DNA of 7,642 bases from CBCPMX01 sp965120355 (GTDB taxonomy: Bacteria > Bacillota > Clostridia > Oscillospirales > Oscillospiraceae). Shown here one piece after another: positions 4,580 to 7,642 of the stretch (its first letter is position 1; each line of letters begins with the position of its first letter). The stretch spans positions 1 through 7,642 of the forward strand of contig CBCPMX010000141.1 of the NCBI GenBank assembly GCA_965120355.1, read 5' to 3'. The notes below the pieces were generated by a model, which had not been told where the DNA came from, ran no database searches, and saw only the letters and a program-made list of their open reading frames with translations. The translations under genes were made by a program, and so were the position numbers.

Positions 4580-7111
4580 TTAGGCGCTCTGACCTTCGTG
4601 TTCCAAATACCGTTTGAATGCCTGCGACTGGATGACAAAATTCAAAATATGTCCTGCGCAGCACTCCAGTGTCTGGCGTGAGAGCCGGCCTTCGTTATAA
4701 CGTGTCAGCAGGAAATTGACCTGACCACGGAACCCGGGCATCAGCAGATCGTTGCCTGCCTCCAGAGCCTCCACAGAGTGGATGCCGTCGCCCTCCCAGT
4801 CTGTAACGACGAAGCCATCGAAGCCCCAGTCTTCCCGCAGAACGCCGGTGTTCAGATCCCAACTGGCGGCACAGTACGGGCCATTGAGGGCTGTGTAGGC
4901 AGTCATAATGGATTTGGGGTGCGCCTGTTTCACCAAAATCTCAAAGCCCTTGAGATACAGTTCCCGCAGTACCCGCTCCGTGACGATGGTATCCAGGCCA
5001 TCCCAGCGGCTGGTCTCCTGGTTATTGGCGGCAAAGTGTTTGGGGCAGACGGTGATGCCGTACTGCTGCGCACCGTTGATAATGTTGGCGGCCATCATGC
5101 CGCTCAGGACCGGATCCTCGGAATAATACTCGTAATTGCGGCCGCACAGCGGATTGCGGTGCAGATTCAGAGACGGCGCCAGCCATACATCCACATGGTT
5201 CTCCGCCACGTCCTGCCCCATAAGGCTGCCCAGCTCATACGCCAGGGCGGGGTTCCAGGTGCAGGCGGTAAGCTGCGCCGTGGGGAAAGCGATGGGATGG
5301 GCCTTGCCGCGGGTAGATACGCCGGCAGGGCCATCGCAGAAGGAGATGGAAGGTATCCCCAGGCGGGAAATGGCCGCAGTATAACCGCTGGCTCCCAAAG
5401 GAACGTCGCCCAACGGCTCGAGAATAGGGCCGGGATCCAAGGGGAACATGGGCTGACCGTCCTTGCCCTCTTGGGCGGCATGCATCTCATATGCCTCATA
5501 GCGGGCATCCCTGGGCTTGGTGCCCACCAGCAGGCACAATAGCTCCAATGTATCCGCCTGCTTCAGGAAGGTCTCCATGGACACGCGGCCCTCAGCCACA
5601 TCCTTCAGCTTCCACTGGGCTTCCGGCAAATCGGGAATCTCAAAGTTGTAGTCCGGCTGACGGTTTTTCCCATGTTTTTCCCCGCTGTTAGCGGCTACGC
5701 CGTGGGCCTTTGGCCACGTGCCGGCCTTGTCAAATTTGGACAGCTGGGGCAACGGGTGGGTATGGCACAGCGCAAAGCGGTTTTTCAGCTGCTCCACCAG
5801 CCGATCCTCATTCAAGGTCCACGCGCCGAAGGGAACTGCCTGCCGGACGTCTCCGCCCAGCAGGAAGGTATAACCGCCCTGCTCCAGGACCCAGGCAGCC
5901 TGCTCTTCGCTGTAAGCGGCCAATTCTGAGAGGGCGACGGCAAACTCCAGCGTCTCCTGCTGGCCGGGGGCCAGCACACCGGTCTTGGCGAATGCCTTCA
6001 GCTCACGGCTGGGCCGCTCCAGCTTCCCGTCGGGAGCGCTGACGTAGATCTGGACTACCTCCTGGCCGCTGTACGCGCCGGTGTTGGTGACCGTGACGGA
6101 AAACAGCGCCGTGCCATGCTCCACACGCAGCGCAGAGGGCGTCTTTTCAAAAGTGGTATAGCTGAGGCCATAGCCAAAGGGATAGCGCACCGGCACGTCA
6201 AACGTCTCAAAATACCGGTACCCCACATACAGCCCCTCCTGGTATTCCACATAGCGGCGATGGTTTTTGGGCTGAACCACTGTCTCACCCACGGGCACAG
6301 GTTCATCGTTTCCGCGGCCGCCCCAGTAGAACACCTGATTTTCATCGCCGGTATACAGCTCAAAGCCGTCGGCGCGGGAACCAAAGTTATGGGACGAGGG
6401 AATATCCCAATAGTCCTTTGCAAAGGTATCGGCCAGCTTTCCGGAAGGCGTGGCATTGCCCACCAGCAGGTCTGCGGCAGCATTGGCGCCCTCCATGCCC
6501 GGCAGCCAGGTGATGAGCACCGCGTCTGGGGTATACAGGTCCACCCACTCCATATCCATGACAGACGAAATGTTCAGCAGTACTACCACCTGGGAAAACG
6601 CAGCCCGAACGCCAGCCAAAACAGCCTGCTCCGTTTCGCTGAGATAGTAATCCCCCCCGGTCAGCGTCCGGTCTCTGCCTTCGCCAGCGAGACGCGAAAA
6701 GCAGACAACAGCCAAATCACTTTTGGCTGCGGCCGTCTGGATCTGTGCCGGCGTCAGCAGCAGTTCCGGCATTGTATTGCGGCGGGCATGCATAGGCTCT
6801 TTGGGACCGGTATTGGAGCGGCCATAGTCCGCATAGATTTCCAGCAGCTCCTGATCCAGCTCCAGGCCCGCGGCAGTCAGAGCCTCCGGCAGCTGCACCA
6901 CATAGTCCGCCGCAGCTGCGCCGGAGCCGGAACCGGCGTGGAGGAACTCCAGCTGAGACACGCCGATCAGCGCCGCCTTCCGCCCCTTAGACAGGGGCAG
7001 GACACCGTTGTTCTCCACCAATACCATGCCCTCCTGGGCCACCCGGCGGGCCATGGCGACGCGGGCCTGTTCTTCCGGGGCGTATGTCGCGTAGTTTTTG
7101 CCATAATACAT
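4580..7111 (-). CDS. Domain-permuted GH3 family beta-glycosidase (beta-glucosidase-like), cytoplasmic
   Basis: This 843-residue glycoside hydrolase family 3 enzyme would cleave terminal beta-linked sugars, most likely glucose, with retention of configuration. The domain order is reversed. The GH3 C-terminal alpha/beta sandwich comes first (about 20-240: E-G-M-V-L-V-E-N-N-G-V-L-P-L at 27-40, the G-E-G-R-D-R loop at 143-148 and P-S-G-K-L near 222-226). The fibronectin-III-like domain follows (about 325-430), and the (beta/alpha)8 catalytic domain is last (about 500-825: C-D-G-P-A-G at 592-597, G-R-N-Y-E at 657-661, K-H-F-A-A-N-N at 691-697). The likely nucleophile is Asp771 in V-T-D-W; Glu144 is the likely acid/base by the family E-G-x-D-R motif. 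Such permuted GH3s are known from Ruminococcus albus and Butyrivibrio fibrisolvens. There is no signal peptide, so the substrate must be imported. ATG at 7111 follows GGAGGT by 7 nt. Aryl-glucoside, cellobiose or xyloside specificity cannot be told apart. Confidence 0.97.
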   Translation of the reverse strand: MYYGKNYATYAPEEQARVAMARRVAQEGMVLVENNGVLPLSKGRKAALIGVSQLEFLHAGSGSGAAAADYVVQLPEALTAAGLELDQELLEIYADYGRSNTGPKEPMHARRNTMPELLLTPAQIQTAAAKSDLAVVCFSRLAGEGRDRTLTGGDYYLSETEQAVLAGVRAAFSQVVVLLNISSVMDMEWVDLYTPDAVLITWLPGMEGANAAADLLVGNATPSGKLADTFAKDYWDIPSSHNFGSRADGFELYTGDENQVFYWGGRGNDEPVPVGETVVQPKNHRRYVEYQEGLYVGYRYFETFDVPVRYPFGYGLSYTTFEKTPSALRVEHGTALFSVTVTNTGAYSGQEVVQIYVSAPDGKLERPSRELKAFAKTGVLAPGQQETLEFAVALSELAAYSEEQAAWVLEQGGYTFLLGGDVRQAVPFGAWTLNEDRLVEQLKNRFALCHTHPLPQLSKFDKAGTWPKAHGVAANSGEKHGKNRQPDYNFEIPDLPEAQWKLKDVAEGRVSMETFLKQADTLELLCLLVGTKPRDARYEAYEMHAAQEGKDGQPMFPLDPGPILEPLGDVPLGASGYTAAISRLGIPSISFCDGPAGVSTRGKAHPIAFPTAQLTACTWNPALAYELGSLMGQDVAENHVDVWLAPSLNLHRNPLCGRNYEYYSEDPVLSGMMAANIINGAQQYGITVCPKHFAANNQETSRWDGLDTIVTERVLRELYLKGFEILVKQAHPKSIMTAYTALNGPYCAASWDLNTGVLREDWGFDGFVVTDWEGDGIHSVEALEAGNDLLMPGFRGQVNFLLTRYNEGRLSRQTLECCAGHILNFVIQSQAFKRYLEHEGQSA

Positions 7112-7118
7112 CTGGCAT

Positions 7119-7124
7119 ACCTCC
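7119..7124 (-). promoter_or_regulatory. Strong ribosome binding site of the GH3 gene
   Basis: GGAGGT on the minus strand is followed by a 7-nt spacer and ATG at 7111. An ATG at 7118-7116 overlaps this site but is out of frame, so 7111 is the start. Confidence 0.9.
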
Positions 7125-7144
7125 GTTTCTAAATGGTTGCCTTC

Positions 7145-7153
7145 AGTATACCA
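7145..7153 (-). promoter_or_regulatory. Probable extended -10 promoter of the GH3 gene
   Basis: The minus strand reads TGG followed by TATACT, an extended -10 element, 33 bp before the ATG. No recognisable -35 lies at 16-18 nt; a TTGAAT is present but only 10 nt away. An extended -10 without a -35 is compatible with activator control, for example by the AraC-type protein encoded upstream (inference). Confidence 0.5.
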
Positions 7154-7170
7154 CAGGAAAATTCAACGCG

Positions 7171-7202
7171 CAGGACGCTGGCTTGCGCAAAAAAACGTCC
7201 TG
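7171..7202. repeat. Inverted repeat CAGGACG/CGTCCTG upstream of the GH3 promoter
   Basis: Positions 7171-7177 (CAGGACG) and 7196-7202 (CGTCCTG) are perfect complements separated by 18 nt, which include the small palindrome TTGCGCAA (7183-7190) and an A-tract. It lies some 20-50 bp upstream of the putative -10, where an activator or repressor site would be expected. On the minus strand a T7 run follows the first arm, so it may instead contribute to ending the upstream regulator transcript. Confidence 0.35.
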
Positions 7203-7355
7203 ATTTTCCACACAGCAAATTGGTGGAGACTTCCGGAGTTCTTACTGCCCGGCGCTTTGGCATTCAAATGCGTGCAGGAACACAATTCCCGCGGAAAAGC
7301 GCGGAGTCCTGACCGTCCAAAACGGCTGACAAATTCGCCTGTCGTTTCTACGGCG
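7203..7355. other. Non-coding spacer between the right-edge regulator and the GH3 control region
   Basis: I find no convincing gene or strong terminator here. There is a weak 5-bp stem (7289-7293 with 7300-7304) without a U-tract. A reading frame crossing this stretch overlaps the regulator gene out of frame, is rich in Arg, Ser and Cys, and looks non-coding. Confidence 0.6.
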
Positions 7356-7642
7356 TCATTCTTGCCGGAACTCCTTGGGGGACATGCCGTACAGCTCCCG
7401 GAAGCGACGGTAGAAATAGCTGGTGTTCTCATATCCAACGGCCATAGCGATATCGCTGGCCGGCAGCGCGGTGCTGCGCAGCAGATATTCTGCCTGTTCA
7501 AACCGCCGGAGCTGAAGCAATTCTTTAAATGTCTTGCCGGTGATGCGTTTAATCTGGCGGCTCAGGGCGGATTCCGACTGATTCAGCATTTCCGCTGCCT
7601 CCTGCAACGTAGCAGTCTGGTATCGTTCGTCGATATACCGCT
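7356..7642 (-). CDS. AraC-family transcriptional regulator, C-terminal DNA-binding domain only (gene cut by window edge)
   Basis: The last 94 residues of an AraC/XylS-type regulator; the gene continues past the right edge. The frame stays open to the edge, reading R-Y-I-D-E-R-Y before the apparent TTG at 7607, so that TTG is an internal leucine rather than a start. HTH one covers L-Q-E-A-A-E-M-L-N-Q-S-E-S-A-L-S-R-Q-I-K-R, and HTH two covers P-A-S-D-I-A-M-A-V-G-Y-E-N-T-S-Y-F-Y-R-R-F. The family's closing G-M-S-P-K-E-F-R is complete, and TGA stops it at 7356-7358. The missing N-terminal part would show whether it is a cupin-sensor, receiver-fused or membrane-linked type. It sits just upstream of the GH3 gene in the same orientation and may regulate it. 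The family call is secure; inducer and target are inference. Confidence 0.95.
   Translation of the reverse strand, partial: RYIDERYQTATLQEAAEMLNQSESALSRQIKRITGKTFKELLQLRRFEQAEYLLRSTALPASDIAMAVGYENTSYFYRRFRELYGMSPKEFRQE

Noticed and set aside
4778..5542. 254-residue plus-strand open frame opposite the GH3 catalytic domain
   Set aside because: Antisense shadow; the minus-strand frame holds the D-G-P-A-G, K-H-F and T-D-W motifs.
6116..7132. 338-residue plus-strand open frame opposite the start of the GH3 gene
   Set aside because: Antisense shadow. It overlaps residues carrying GH3 catalytic-loop motifs on the minus strand and has no family features of its own.
7163..7501. 112-residue minus-strand frame overlapping the right-edge regulator
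   Set aside because: Half of it overlaps the AraC DNA-binding domain in another frame and the rest is unstructured Arg/Ser/Cys-rich sequence without a known motif or a good ribosome binding site.
7605..7607. Start of an 83-residue AraC-like gene at this TTG
   Set aside because: The frame remains open to the window edge and the residues upstream (Y-I-D-E-R-Y-Q) continue the usual AraC domain lead-in, so this is an internal leucine of a longer, truncated gene.

Overview
The window looks like chromosomal DNA from a moderately GC-rich Gram-positive anaerobe, most likely a gut Clostridia member (Oscillospirales or Lachnospirales-like). This taxon is an inference from several features: a Ser/Glu-rich lipobox lipoprotein of the Firmicutes LipO/YtcQ type, a YesN-like AraC regulator, strong AGGAGG-type ribosome binding sites, and a domain-permuted GH3 beta-glucosidase of the kind known from Ruminococcus and Butyrivibrio. 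No RNA genes, CRISPR array, insertion sequence or phage genes were seen.

All five supported genes lie on the minus strand, so transcription runs from high to low coordinates. In that order they are: (i) the C-terminal DNA-binding part of an AraC-family regulator cut by the right edge (7642-7356); (ii) an intergenic stretch with an extended -10 promoter and an inverted repeat; (iii) an 843-residue cytoplasmic GH3 beta-glycosidase whose C-terminal domain precedes its catalytic domain (7111-4580), closed by a long hairpin terminator; (iv) a 400-residue YesN-like AraC regulator (4399-3197) with its own good promoter, a TTG start and its own terminator; (v) a promoter with a perfect TATAAT but no -35 at the normal spacing, driving a two-gene unit of a lipoprotein solute-binding protein (3026-1353) and, 19 bp downstream, a MaoC/FAS1-like double-hotdog dehydratase (1333-29).

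A plausible reading is a carbohydrate or glycoside utilisation neighbourhood. The lipoprotein captures a sugar-containing ligand, the GH3 enzyme hydrolyses an imported glycoside in the cytoplasm, and the two AraC-type proteins act as local switches. The odd partner is the acyl-CoA hydratase-like protein, apparently co-transcribed with the binding protein; no ABC permease genes separate or precede them here. That pairing is the least expected feature. I see no clear evidence for a wholly new defence or mobile system.
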